A program made the position numbers and the translations under genes. From contig NW_024748870.1 in assembly GCF_018991925.1 (NCBI RefSeq), positions 4,231,436-4,295,435 of the forward strand: DNA of 64,000 nt, written 5' to 3'. Each line of letters begins with the position of its first letter. The stretch's first letter is position 1. The DNA is from Homarus americanus (taxonomy: Eukaryota; Arthropoda; Malacostraca; Decapoda; Nephropidae). The notes under the pieces were generated by a model. The model saw only the letters and a list, made by a program, of their open reading frames with translations. It made no database searches and was not told the origin of the DNA. Positions 21,475-31,951 of the stretch are shown in pieces.

Positions 21475-23986
21475 TACTTTTACTTTTATCCTCTTCGCCA
21501 CTGATCGGATTGTTAGCCGCTTGGGCGATCGGTCACGTCTCTTTTCATTTATATTCTTCACCAAAAGATCGGCTCGCTAGCCGCCCGGGCGATCGGTCAC
21601 GTCTCTGTCACGCACTGTTGGCAAATACTGGGCATGCACCGGCTCCTGAATGTACCTGAACCCGCTCCAGTGTTGGTCAAGTCTTCTCTTGAAAGAGCTC
21701 ACACTCGGTGCCGTCACAACACTTCTGGTAGATTGTTCCAAGAGTTCACAACTCCTCACTCCAAAAAGTTTGCCCTCACGTTTTGGACTTGCGGCTTCTT
21801 CAATCTTGAGCTGTGACCCCTTGTGGGGCGAGCGTCCGCCAGCTCCAAGTAAGGACACTCAACTGAGTAGTGCCCCCTGAGATGCTTATAAACCTCAACT
21901 AGGTCCCCCCTTGCCCGTCTGTAGTATAAGCTAGGCAAGTTCAGGCGCTCCAATCTCTCAGGGTAGCTGAGGTGCCGAAGTGCAGGCACCAGTTTGGTGG
22001 CCCTCCTTTGAACATTTTCAACCAACTGACAGTCCCTAGCATATCTCGGGGACCAGATGGGGTGACAGTACTCCAGATGGGGAAGCACTTCACTCCTGAA
22101 GATCGTCACGAGGGACGGACCGTCTTGATATCTGAACGACCTTCTTATAAGACCCAATAATTTATTTGCCTGATTTACCTTCTTCTCACAATGGCCCGAG
22201 AACTTCAGCTCATTGTCAACATACACACCTAGGTCCTTCTCACACACAGTCTCAACTAGTACATTTTCTTCATCCCGTTGGGACATATGGTACGCCTCCT
22301 TACCGTTGGTACGCCCCAGGTGCATCCTCTTACACTTCGTGACATTGAATCTCAGCAGCCATTCCTTCGACCATTCCTGGAGCCCACAGAGGTCCTTCTG
22401 CAGCTCTTCACAGTCCGCTTGGTTCTTAATTTCCCGAAATAACTTGCCATCATCGGCAAACATTTGTGTGGAGGAGTGTACAACGTCAGGCATATCATTT
22501 ATGAAACAAACAAACAACAGCGGGCCCAATACACTACCCTGCGGTACCCCACTTGTTACAGGTACAGATGACGATTTCGTGCCATTAATCACCACACATT
22601 GCTTGCGGTCATGTAGAAAGTCTTCTATCCACGCTAGGACATTTCCCCGAATTCCGTACCCTTCCAGTTTGATTTTCAGCCTTTCGTGGGGTACACTGTC
22701 GAAAGCCTTGGCAAAATCTAGGTAAATATTGTCGATATTACCACCCCGTTCTAGAATATGGGTCCAAATATCCAATACCTTGAGCAATTGTGTCAAGCAA
22801 GAGCGCCCCGGCATAAAACCGTGTTGGCAATCTTTTACAAGGTTGTTTCGTAGTAGATGTTCCATCGCGGCATCTCTGATAATACTCTCAAGTACTTTAC
22901 ATATTATGCTGGTCAGGCTCACCGGTCTATAGTTGTTCGTGGAGTGACTATCGCCCTTCTTGAAGATAGGACTCACATAAGCCACTTTCCATTCACTGGG
23001 GACCATTTGTTCATCCAGGCATTTACAAAACAGAATCTTCAGGGGCTCTGCAAGCTCGTTGCACAGCTCTCTTAGCACTCTAGGATGCACCATGTCAGGT
23101 CCAGGACTCTTATGGACCTTTAGCCTGGACAGTTTATTTCTAATACCCTCTTCTGTGAACACAATGTGGGTCAGTGCTGTGTCGAACCGTCTGTCCTCAA
23201 ACGCAGGAAGGTTAGTTGCATCCTCTCTTGTGAACACTGAGGAAAAGAAGCTGTTCAATGCCTCAGCTTTATCCTGGTCAGAATCTGCGTAACTACCATC
23301 TTCAAGCCTCAGGTCTGATACTCCTACTCGCGTTTTCAATTTCGACTTTGCATAGCGGTAAAACGCCTTTGGGTTTGACTTGACCTCGCGTGCAACCAGC
23401 CTTTGGAACTCCTTTTCAGCCCTCCTACACTCTATCTTTGCTTGGTTTCTGGCTCTTGCATACATCCTCCTGTCTTGCTCATCGTTTGACCCAACCCACG
23501 TCTTGAATTTCTGGGTTTTCTTCTTAATTTTGTCGACCGCCGCATGGTTCATGTGTAGGGATCCCCTCGTATTCCTAGAAGCACTGGGTTTGGTCTTGGG
23601 TATATATTTATCGATCAAATGGGTCATTTTACTAGTTATGATATTCAGCGTAGTGTCTGAATTCTTGTACCTTAATAAGTCAGGCCAGTTGATACCCCTC
23701 ATCTCTTCCCTCATCCCATTGTAATTTCCCTTGTAATATTTACACCTTGGCCTGGCCTTATCTTGAACTAGGTAACAGTTAAATCTGAATGACAACACTG
23801 CATGGTGACTGGTGCCAACTGGGGCAAGGTGTTCCAGTTTGGCCACCATACCCTCCTCGTTTGTTATGATGAGGTCAAGTGGCTTGGGTGTTTGCTCCCC
23901 TCTGTAATGTGTCGGGTCTCTCACATGTTGGAACAGAAAATTATCTCTCAGAGTTTCTACAAAAAGAGTAGCAGGATTATTCAAGT
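21475..23986 (-). mobile_element. CR1-type LINE (family A), copy 1, 5'-truncated
   Basis: Sits between cctat and gttcattttgg, which are separated by only a few bases in the left arm (near 335-350). About six host bases were lost and no target duplication is seen. The 3' end (low coordinate) is TACTTTTACTTTTATCC..., matching the tails of the copies at 43999, 50810 and 35985. The 5' break falls inside the endonuclease domain. Confidence 0.9.
21570..23986 (-). pseudogene. CR1-A LINE ORF2, partial endonuclease plus RT
   Basis: A frame of about 740 LINE codons stays open down to 21756, where a frameshift ends it; the remaining C-terminus follows in another frame (about 21577-21780). It lacks the first 190 or so residues of the intact copy at 32898. 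RT motifs are present ([43 protein letters not shown]), but the catalytic box reads MFADDGKL. Confidence 0.88.
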
Positions 23987-24312
23987 TCATTTTGGATACA
24001 GTATATAAAATAAGAGCTGTCCACATTGTTTCATGTGGGTTTGTGATTGGCTACCATGATAATGACCACAGCATAGTTGGAGAACAATTAATTTACAGCA
24101 ACTTGCTATTATCATGTAGTCTTTTCCTTGTTTGACAGTATTGAAATGACACAAATACCGTACTCTTCACTTAACACAATACACATGCATCCCTAAACTT
24201 TAAACGTAAATGTAAAGTGAATAAAATTTCCCTTTTAAGAAATAAAAGAATGTGTGGAATGCATGTGTAAAGAAGAGTGGGAGAATACTGTACCAATTTA
24301 ATTGTTCACAGA

Positions 24313-25305
24313 ATACATCTACGCCATGTTAAAAAATTAAACATTGATCCTCGCTATACAAATGGGTTAGGTTCCTGAAAAAACCCATTCGTTGAGTGAA
24401 TTTTCATATAGCGAATAAAAGAACATATGGGAAAAATAGGGGTCCGTGTCTCAATGGCAAGAAAACCCCAAGATCATACCCCAAAAACATGAAATCAGTT
24501 CACAAACAACGAAAAACCTACCTAACTAATGATAAATAGTACACAACAGTACTGTAATTTACTACCTAAAACATTAATAAAATACTGTATAACTTTTATA
24601 CATTACCTTATGGGAGGGAAGTCAGGGCTGCCAAACCAAGATCATTGAAGGACCATCACCATGTTCATGACGTTTTATAACTTCCAGCTTGGTCTCAAAA
24701 GTTTCGTATTTTCTTTAGTGTAGTACAAAGGTTCAGCAGAACGCTTGGATGTCATTACGAACATAATAATGGAAGGTTGGCACAAATACACAGGCAAAGA
24801 GAGATCACGTCACACACAATGAATGATGGAAGGAAAGATGCGGGCTTGTGAGGGCTGCTAATTAATTGCATTATCACGAAAACGTACTGTATAGTGTGAA
24901 GTGTTTCCTAAATAGTTAATTGTTTTATGAGAAATTTGTGTTACCGGTAGTTACTGTACAGTATCTACAGTATCATGCCAAATCATCTACTGTACTGTAC
25001 CTGTTTAGGAAAAAAAAAGTGCCTTTATCCTCTGTGAATAAGATGAAAAAAGGAATTGCTTTAAATTGCCAATCAGTAGTGCCTGATTTGGGAAAATTAT
25101 GACACTAAACTCTTGAGGCCATGCTTAAGTCTCATACTATTTTTTAAGCATTGAAATGCATTTCAAAATGTTTCATACATTTTATGCACACTGTACAGTG
25201 TACAGTTTACTGTATACACAGTATATGACAAAAATGTTTTATTAGATTAATTTATTTGGCACTGTATTAAGTACACTGTATTGACAGTGTCACATTTTTT
25301 TAATA
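24313..25305. other. AT-rich sequence without recognised gene
   Basis: No coding signal. The stretch 24345-24420 (tcctcgctatacaaatggg ... catatagcgaataaaag) looks like the terminal part of a mariner/Tigger-type element with short inverted motifs (cgctata/tatagcg), but no partner end was found. Confidence 0.3.
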
Positions 25306-25969
25306 CAGTAAAACCTCGATAAATCGGACCTCAATATATCGGAATTTGCTTTTTTCAGACCGAGATGCTCTGGTCACCAGAAAAAAAAATGAAGATTAAA
25401 TAAAAAAAATCATATGAAATGAACAGCACTTACTGAATACTGTACAGTGGTTTAATCAGATTTGCTATAGGCCTACTGAGAACTAAGACACTTGAGTATG
25501 AAAGCAGGCTGGGGCTGATCAGGCGTTGCTACATTTGTCAGGTTTATTTATTTATTGATTCAGTATTTTATTCTCCTATGATTGGTCTTATGGTTTATGG
25601 TGTCATGATCGTGATGACGGCTAACCTGAAAACCTTAAGGATTCATATTACACTCAAACGTCCACAAAACCTTCCGAGTCCCCCAGTGGAAACGTCCCCC
25701 GTTTTCTCTGTTTCCTTTGAATATAATCCCCGGATTTCGTAGCAAGACGCTGTATGTTGGGACCTGTTGCCATCCAACCCTTTGTAATCAATTTAATTTT
25801 GCTTTTGATAGCTCAGTCAGAGCATTGTTAGTGAGGATAATAGTAGGGAATGAAACTGAGTTCATAGTCTCATTTTCAACGTCAGAGTGTACAGTAAATT
25901 AATTCATCGAAATAGAAGTAGGTGGACTCCCTGGCCTATTTTGAGTGAGGGTGCCGCGGGCATTTCAAC

Positions 25970-26195
25970 CGTTAGTAAGTGCTCGTCCCTTCACCCATAC
26001 AGGTAGGCCATTCCACTGTGTTGTAATTCGCCCTTCTTTAAGTGATTTGACCCAATTAATAGTTGATTGTGCAAGTGTTACAGTAACGTAGTTGATATGC
26101 TCTGAGTGAAGTCATATTTACGTCTTTAACGTCCCCTGAAATGTGATGTCGTTGTCACTGTTAGTAAGTGCTCGCCCTTCACCCATACAGGTCCC
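25970..26195. repeat. Direct repeat, about 33 bp, two copies
   Basis: gttagtaagtgctcg followed by cccttcacccatacaggt occurs at about 25972-26005 and again at 26161-26193. The following 26200-26890 is non-coding with no recognised family. Confidence 0.6.
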
Positions 26196-26888
26196 TAACG
26201 CAGCCTAGGCCGTGTCTGTAGCGTGGATGTTGTATCCACTATGTCTGGGGAGATGTCCGAGGTCCAGTAGGATCAGTTACCTTCGTGAGACCCGACCGTC
26301 AGACACTTCAGACTACCTATGGCCCCCATAGCTGGCTCGTCTGGCCCTAACGCTCGGCCTGCGAGGTGACCCCGGATCACCAAGCCACACACCACTACCA
26401 GCCCCCATCATTGGTGGATGAGTGTCTAACTCAGTAGGGCTATTTGTGTGGTGGGGTTAATCCACTGGGATCTTCAGAGTTCGTCGGAAAGTACCCCATG
26501 GTGGCAGGACCCCATGGCGGTTGCTTGAGTATCACTCCTGACGACTGAGTGTTGTAGTGGCAGTTGTCCCTGGTCTTTATGGTGCTAAGTGACTATAAGA
26601 GTTATGTGTTATTGAGTATGTCCACCCAGTAGTGGTGTGAGTATGTTGAGCCTGAGGGCATAGTACCAGATTTCGTCTGTTGGTACATATATATCCTTTC
26701 TCCTAATTCCATATTAATGTTTAAATAAATTTTGTATTTGTATATTGTGTCTATTATTTACCTACAGTATCTACCGTTATTTCTTCCCTATTACTTGATA
26801 CTATCATTACATCTACCCACGAGCCTCCTTTCGTCACGCTACCAATGGTAATAAGTATGAGAGTAAAAGGAATTGTTACTGACACACA

Positions 26889-26955
26889 GGCCCTCATAAA
26901 ATGGTGGCAGCTCAGGCCCTCATAAATGGTGGCAGCTCAGGCCCTCATAATATAA
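26889..26955. repeat. 25-bp tandem repeat, about three copies
   Basis: Tandem units of the form caggccctcataaatggtgg plus cagct, the last one partial. Confidence 0.8.
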
Positions 26956-27056
26956 CTTGTTCTGCACTTCTATTTTATTCTGTACTCACCCCTGAAGATG
27001 TGAATTACACGAAAGCGCTTGGGAACTTCGTGTTTTCTTTTTCCATGTGGTTATCA

Positions 27057-27060
<4 letters not shown>

Positions 27061-27121
<61 letters not shown>
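27061..27121. repeat. (AT)n microsatellite
   Basis: About 30 uninterrupted AT units directly abutting the LTR of gypsy element 2, which may have erased the target duplication on that side. Confidence 0.97.
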
Positions 27122-27125
<4 letters not shown>

Positions 27126-27264
27126 AGAGGTTTGAGTCATAGACCACGTTCTTTGTAGACTTTATTCTAACAGCGTCAGCTGGTGACTGGCAACTGGGCG
27201 CTGCCAAAGACAAGCCCCCCATCTCAACATGGGAAAACATATCGTACGATGGTACAATCTTACA
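27122..27264 (-). repeat. 3' LTR of gypsy element 2
   Basis: A 143-bp LTR reading TGTAAGATTG...CTCTCGCA on the minus strand, homologous along its length to 31808-31951. Very short for a gypsy LTR. Confidence 0.92.
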
Positions 27265-27277
27265 TCTCCTCCCCAAG
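27265..27277 (-). promoter_or_regulatory. Polypurine tract of gypsy element 2
   Basis: CTTGGGGAGGAGA on the minus strand, immediately 5' of the 3' LTR. Confidence 0.75.
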
Positions 27278-27414
27278 TTAAAAGGAAATGGCAATGCACA
27301 TTTGAACTCACAAAAGGAAAACAATGCATTCATAAAAACAACAATAATGCAGGAAAAACCAGTCAAACAAAGGAAAAAAAAAATACCCTCTTAACTGATT
27401 TTACATCACATACA

Positions 27415-28755
27415 CTACACCACGTAGTCCGTCAACCAGCCCGGAGGCCTGGGCCTGGGCCTGGCCGCGCTCGACTGGGGAGGGGCCGTGGGTGTGAAGG
27501 AGGGCGCGGGTACGGAGGGCACAGCAGAAGGGGAGCCAGGAGGCACAGCTTGGTGCGCCACCGGAGTAGTAGGCACAGGTGTGGAGCCGTTTCGCAGGTG
27601 GCGTCTGTTGCGGATGGACACCCTGCCACTGCCACTCAACCTGACGGCATACTGCCTGTGAGGGCGGGCTTTCACCACTATGCCTGTCCTGTCCCAGAGC
27701 TTGGTAGCTGCGTCCTGCACACGCACCTGCGTGCCCACGACTAGGGGAGCCAGCTGGCGGGATACCTCCCTCCGCGACAGGACCCCATCCTGGGTTTCGG
27801 CCAAGCGCACCTCCCTCATACGAAGTGCCCGCCGCCAGTGCTGGTCCACCTTATAGTGCTGTCTGGCCACGGGAACGCCGTCACGGAGCTGGCGGCCGGT
27901 GGCAAGTTGGGCGGGCGACTTGTTCACCCCCCGCAGAGGCGTGTTCAGGTACTGGAGGAGGGCCTGGGATGTCCTATCGCAGTCCAGGCTACCCCCGGGC
28001 CCAGTGTTATCCCTGAGGAGCCTCTTGGCAGCCTTGACCCCAGCCTCTGCCCTGCCATTGGACTGGGGGAAGTGGGCCGACGAGAGGCGCACCTCGACCC
28101 CCCATGACTTGAGGAAATCTGTCATCTCAAGGCTGGCAAGGTTGGTACCTCCATCCGTGGAGATCTGCTCAGGTACCCCCCACCTCGTGAAGTAGGCCCG
28201 CAGACTGGCGATGATTTTTCCAGAGGTGGCCTCGTTGGGGAAGTGGGCGATCTCCAGCCAACCTGTCAGTCGGTCAGCATATGCTAGGTACGTGCGGCCC
28301 TGCAGGTGGAACAAATCGGCCACCACTTGTTGAAAGGGATAGTCTGGCGCTGGGGTCAGAACCAACGACTCCGGAGGCTGGGAAGGGGCGTGGGTCTCGC
28401 AAGCAGCACACCGGGACCGATGATACTGCAGGTCACCCTCCATGCCAGGCCAATAGACAGACTGCCGGGCCCGCCTGAGCATTGAGTCGAGGCCCTGGTG
28501 CCCCACATGCAGGTTAACGGCGACCCGGTGGCGGAGGGAGTAGGGGATGACAAGGCACACGCAGTCCTGGTCAAAGGGCGCAGACAGGCCACCTCCTGCG
28601 ACTTGTGGGGGTACCAGTTGCCCGCCAGCACCCTCGACACTAGAATCTGGTACACTGGGTCGTCCGCAGCCGCTTTGCACACTGTGTCTTCGTCCATGGG
28701 GATGCACCCATCCTGACCCAGTGCTGCGATTGTGACTGCACACACTGCAGCGCAC
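27415..28755 (-). CDS. Gypsy element 2 pol, integrase part (frameshifted from gag-pol)
   Basis: A 446-codon frame of which the first 60 or so residues are a shadow of the upstream frame. From about 28575 down it encodes integrase: the HHCC zinc region (HVGHQG ... YWPGM ... CAAC), then catalytic Asp in VADLFHLQGRTYLAYADRLTGW-type context, Asp in STDGGTN and Glu in QSNGRAEAGV, then a C-terminal basic domain and a Pro-rich tail ending at 27415. It continues the protein of the 28356-31667 frame after one frameshift near 28575. No further breaks are visible. Confidence 0.88.
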   Translation of the reverse strand: MRCSVCSHNRSTGSGWVHPHGRRHSVQSGCGRPSVPDSSVEGAGGQLVPPQVAGGGLSAPFDQDCVCLVIPYSLRHRVAVNLHVGHQGLDSMLRRARQSVYWPGMEGDLQYHRSRCAACETHAPSQPPESLVLTPAPDYPFQQVVADLFHLQGRTYLAYADRLTGWLEIAHFPNEATSGKIIASLRAYFTRWGVPEQISTDGGTNLASLEMTDFLKSWGVEVRLSSAHFPQSNGRAEAGVKAAKRLLRDNTGPGGSLDCDRTSQALLQYLNTPLRGVNKSPAQLATGRQLRDGVPVARQHYKVDQHWRRALRMREVRLAETQDGVLSRREVSRQLAPLVVGTQVRVQDAATKLWDRTGIVVKARPHRQYAVRLSGSGRVSIRNRRHLRNGSTPVPTTPVAHQAVPPGSPSAVPSVPAPSFTPTAPPQSSAARPRPRPPGWLTDYVV

Positions 28756-31667
28756 AGGTCCTCCTCTTGGTCCATGTCCTCCGCATCGGGCGCCGCCCTG
28801 AGGGAGGGGAAGCGGGACAGGGCGTCAGCTGCACAGTTCTGTTTCCCTGGCAAGTATTTGACCATGAACCGGTACTGCAGGGTCTTCTCCTTGAGCCTGA
28901 ACAGGCGCGGATTCGCCACATCCGTGAGGGCTCTGTCCCCTAGCAAGCCAACTAAGGGGCGGTGGTCCATCACCAGAATGAGGTTCGGGCAGCCAAGGAG
29001 GAACAGCCTGGCCTTGCGCAGGCACCATACCACAGCCAGGGCCTCCCCTTCTACTGCAGCATAGCCGGCCTCGGCCGTGCTCAGGTGTTGGCTACCACAC
29101 AGAGCCAACCGCCACCATCCCCTGCAGCAGAAGGACGTCTCTGGAGCGGCACAGTCACAGTATTGTTGCAGGACGACGAAGCCGATGCCCTCCCTGCTCC
29201 AATCTGTGACCGCTGCCGTAGGCCTGGATTTATCGTAGTACACCAAGCTGTCCCTGGCCAACTGACAGATGGTGTCCTGGGCCTGGTGAAACTTGAACCG
29301 CAGCTGGTAGTCCCAATACACCCGCTTGCCCACTGGCTTCTTGAGGAGCTCACGGAAGGGCTGCATCACAGGTGCAGTGGCAAGGAAGGGAGCCAACTGG
29401 TTAACCAGGCCATGCCAGGACCTGATGTCAGTGATTGATGGCTGATCCGGCATGGGGAAGTCCTTGATGGCTGACAGACGGGCAGTGGGCTGGTAGAGGT
29501 CCCACCCCAGGAGGAAACCCACAAACTCGACTTCTCTCCTGCAGAACAAGAACTTTTCTAGTTTCAGCGTGATACCTGTGCAAGCGCAGGTTTCCAAGAA
29601 ATCGTAGGTGTGCCAGAACGCCCCCTTCACACTGTAGTCATAGAGGAGAGTGTCATCCACGCACTTGTATTTGCGGGGCACATCCTGAATAGCGTCGTCA
29701 AACCTCTTGGTGTAAGCATCTGACGCTGAGCAATGTCCCATGGGCGTCCTGCAGTATCGAAAACGGCCCCACGGCGTGATGAATGTGGTCAGGCGTCTAC
29801 TCTCCTCTTCTAACTCCACCTGATGAAATCCCCAAAAGGCGTCGGCGACGGTTTTGAACGAGTGCACTGGCACCCCAGACACCTTGTCGAATGGTGCAGG
29901 TGTGTGGTGCGTCTCCCTCAGACAGCTTGCATTGAGGCGTTGGAACTCCACAGTGCGCCTGGGATGACCGTTTTTCTTGGCCACCACGACCATCCTGGCG
30001 CACCACTCCATAGCCTCACCAGCAGGCACTGGCTGGATGACGCCTCTCCTGACGTCCTCCTCCAACTGGGCCTTCACCTCTGCTTCCCAGTGTTTCGGAA
30101 CGGGAGCGGGTGTGTGACAGGCGTAGGGGGTCGTGCCTGGCGTCAGGTGAATACGGTGAGGGGGACCAGTCCTCACTGGCAGTGGGGATCTGCTGGTGTT
30201 GAATGCGGTAGATGAAAAGTGCGTGAGCAGCCATGCCTCCAGCCTGGCCACATTCTCCTCCAAAGGAGGCAAGGGTATCTCAACTGGCCTCGGCGGGAAA
30301 CGGCTGCTCTCAGGTTCAGGGTTCGGAGGTAGATCGTTGGCAGTGTGCCGCTCCCCTCCATCGCCCACGGCAGCCACAGCACGTCTATGGAGCGGGAAGT
30401 CGACAGGCACCAAGTTGAGGCACTTGCAGGCCTCCAATGACAGATAGAGGGCCTTGGCTGTCTGCACGAAGTAGACCTCCTGGACAGTGGACCCCTCGTC
30501 CACACTGAGGCGGCAGGGGGCGGACCCCAGACACTTGAGCTGTTTGTTTGCCACGTCCCTTAGGCCATTACGGGCCCGAAGTTGCCCCGGACACAAACCG
30601 ATGTCCCGGAGCAGGGATGCGCCTGCCACACACACACACACCATAGCACCCGTGTCAGCTACAGCCAGCACAGGGGTGGCGGGGGAATTGCCCCCGGCCA
30701 GGGACACGAACACTTGTAACCTGGGGTGGCGGGATAGCTGGGCTGTCGCCACTGTAACAGCACCTGACACATCCACAGGAGCACTTAGGGCTGACTTACT
30801 CCTACAACACCTTTTGAAGTGACCAACCTTAGAGCAATTGCGACATGTAGCCCCACTTGCAGGGCAGTTACTTTTACCAGAGGCATGTGACATCCCGCAG
30901 TTACCACAGTGCACGCGACTGGGGTGTCCAGGTCGGGCTGCAGCTACCTCAGACTCACCGGTGACGTCATCACCAACCGCCGCTGCCTCTGCGGCTGTTC
31001 CCACCACTGCCTGGCCAGACGTACGACACGATACACCAGCATCTCTCACTGCTGCCTCAAATAACATGCATTTGTTTCTAAGCACTTCAACATTATTATA
31101 ACTAGAGTACCCCTGGAAAATTTCCCTTTTCAACACTGGGTTACTCAGGCCCACCATAACTTTATGTAATAGCATGTACTCAGAGAGATCGTTATCACAG
31201 GTGTGACATTTGAATTCATACTCCACTGCCTCTGCAAAGCAGCGTTGAAAATACCTTTTCATGGGCTCCTCTTCACCTTGTTTGCTGTTGTAAAACTCGT
31301 TCCATTTCACAGCTTGGTTTGAAGATTGAAGAACCACTCCACTGATGGCGTCCAGGGCTTCCTTGGGGCAGAGCTGCTCCCATTGACCGCTGGGGTATCT
31401 CGAGTCAATCACCCTTTGGAGTGTAGGGACGCAGTTCAGGCGAATGTGGAGTGTGGCCACCAGTTGTGACCACCCGTTCAACAGCACCCATGACTCCATG
31501 GACCGCCTCCATGTCCTAAACGCAGCTGCTGGCATTTCTGCCTCACACTTCTCTGGTGCGACAGCTGCTGAGGGCTTCATGACCGGCATAGAAGCATGAC
31601 CACCGCCAGCAACTAGAGACGCCATCTGAGCCATCAATGCACTCATGGCCTGCTGCTGGGCGCGCAT
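28356..31667 (-). CDS. Gypsy element 2 gag-pol (gag, protease, RT, RNase H)
   Basis: One 1103-codon frame in which gag and pol are fused. A capsid-like region occupies about residues 40-220, followed by Cys-rich motifs including CRNCSKVGHFKRCC near 290. Next come an aspartic protease (VADTGA, about 335), RT with the catalytic box CVDDTLLYD (about 680), and RNase H (TDWS start, AEAGYAAVEGEALAVVW, DHRPLVGLL, ALSRFPS). The box has Cys where Tyr or Val is usual. After about 28575 this frame is out of register with integrase and ends at 28356. The LTR-to-ATG leader is 31668-31789. Confidence 0.9.
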   Translation of the reverse strand: MRAQQQAMSALMAQMASLVAGGGHASMPVMKPSAAVAPEKCEAEMPAAAFRTWRRSMESWVLLNGWSQLVATLHIRLNCVPTLQRVIDSRYPSGQWEQLCPKEALDAISGVVLQSSNQAVKWNEFYNSKQGEEEPMKRYFQRCFAEAVEYEFKCHTCDNDLSEYMLLHKVMVGLSNPVLKREIFQGYSSYNNVEVLRNKCMLFEAAVRDAGVSCRTSGQAVVGTAAEAAAVGDDVTGESEVAAARPGHPSRVHCGNCGMSHASGKSNCPASGATCRNCSKVGHFKRCCRSKSALSAPVDVSGAVTVATAQLSRHPRLQVFVSLAGGNSPATPVLAVADTGAMVCVCVAGASLLRDIGLCPGQLRARNGLRDVANKQLKCLGSAPCRLSVDEGSTVQEVYFVQTAKALYLSLEACKCLNLVPVDFPLHRRAVAAVGDGGERHTANDLPPNPEPESSRFPPRPVEIPLPPLEENVARLEAWLLTHFSSTAFNTSRSPLPVRTGPPHRIHLTPGTTPYACHTPAPVPKHWEAEVKAQLEEDVRRGVIQPVPAGEAMEWCARMVVVAKKNGHPRRTVEFQRLNASCLRETHHTPAPFDKVSGVPVHSFKTVADAFWGFHQVELEEESRRLTTFITPWGRFRYCRTPMGHCSASDAYTKRFDDAIQDVPRKYKCVDDTLLYDYSVKGAFWHTYDFLETCACTGITLKLEKFLFCRREVEFVGFLLGWDLYQPTARLSAIKDFPMPDQPSITDIRSWHGLVNQLAPFLATAPVMQPFRELLKKPVGKRVYWDYQLRFKFHQAQDTICQLARDSLVYYDKSRPTAAVTDWSREGIGFVVLQQYCDCAAPETSFCCRGWWRLALCGSQHLSTAEAGYAAVEGEALAVVWCLRKARLFLLGCPNLILVMDHRPLVGLLGDRALTDVANPRLFRLKEKTLQYRFMVKYLPGKQNCAADALSRFPSLRAAPDAEDMDQEEDLCAAVCAVTIAALGQDGCIPMDEDTVCKAAADDPVYQILVSRVLAGNWYPHKSQEVACLRPLTRTACALSSPTPSATGSPLTCMWGTRASTQCSGGPGSLSIGLAWRVTCSIIGPGVLLARPTPLPSLRSRWF

Positions 31668-31789
31668 GGTGTTCTCCGCTGGTGTAGAGAAGCCCTGGCA
31701 TCTCCTTGAGGGCCTTCGAGAATCGTGGACGTGTAGGGTCCATGTCAGTGTTCTTGTCAGGGCTGTAATGGCGTGTCAGGCCCCGACAT

Positions 31790-31807
31790 ATCCTACTCAC
31801 TGCGCCA
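31790..31807 (-). promoter_or_regulatory. Primer-binding site of gypsy element 2
   Basis: TGGCGCAGTGAGTAGGAT on the minus strand begins directly after the 5' LTR. TGG matches the CCA end of a tRNA. I have not assigned the tRNA. Confidence 0.7.
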
Positions 31808-31951
31808 TGTGAGAGGTTTGGGTCATAGACCGCGTTCTTTGTAGGCTTTATTCTAACAGCGTCAGCTGGTGACTGGCAACCGGGCGCTACCAAAGACAGG
31901 CCCCCCCACCTCAACATGGGAAAACATATCGTATGATGGTACAGTCTTACA
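31808..31951 (-). repeat. 5' LTR of gypsy element 2
   Basis: A 144-bp LTR on the minus strand, TGTAAGACTG...CTCTCACA, matching 27122-27264. Confidence 0.92.

Larger units (their letters stand above)
11024..24312. repeat. Right arm of large inverted repeat, enlarged by three insertions
   Basis: The backbone segments 11024-12471, 15149-15383, 20875-21474 and 23987-24312 are the reverse complement of the left arm. The intervening blocks are a pogo-like element, a composite CR1 LINE and a truncated CR1 LINE. The left arm reads through all three positions uninterrupted. The last stretch before 24312 lacks about 15 bp present at 20-35. The duplication therefore predates these insertions, unless the arms are two alleles. 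Confidence 0.9.
27122..31951 (-). mobile_element. Ty3/gypsy element 2, complete with short LTRs
   Basis: Two direct LTRs (27122-27264 and 31808-31951), a primer-binding site next to the 5' LTR, a polypurine tract next to the 3' LTR and gag-pol between, all on the minus strand. Total 4.83 kb. No target duplication is seen; one flank is an (AT)n run. The LTRs differ at roughly ten positions by eye, so the insertion is not recent. Confidence 0.92.

Noticed and set aside
22213..23724. Plus-strand frames of up to 170 codons, mirrored at 33731-35242 on the minus strand
   Set aside because: These are antisense shadows of the CR1-A ORF2 and appear in every copy for that reason.
26200..26700. Possible structured RNA or SINE
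   Set aside because: I see no tRNA-like promoter boxes, poly-A tail or target duplication.
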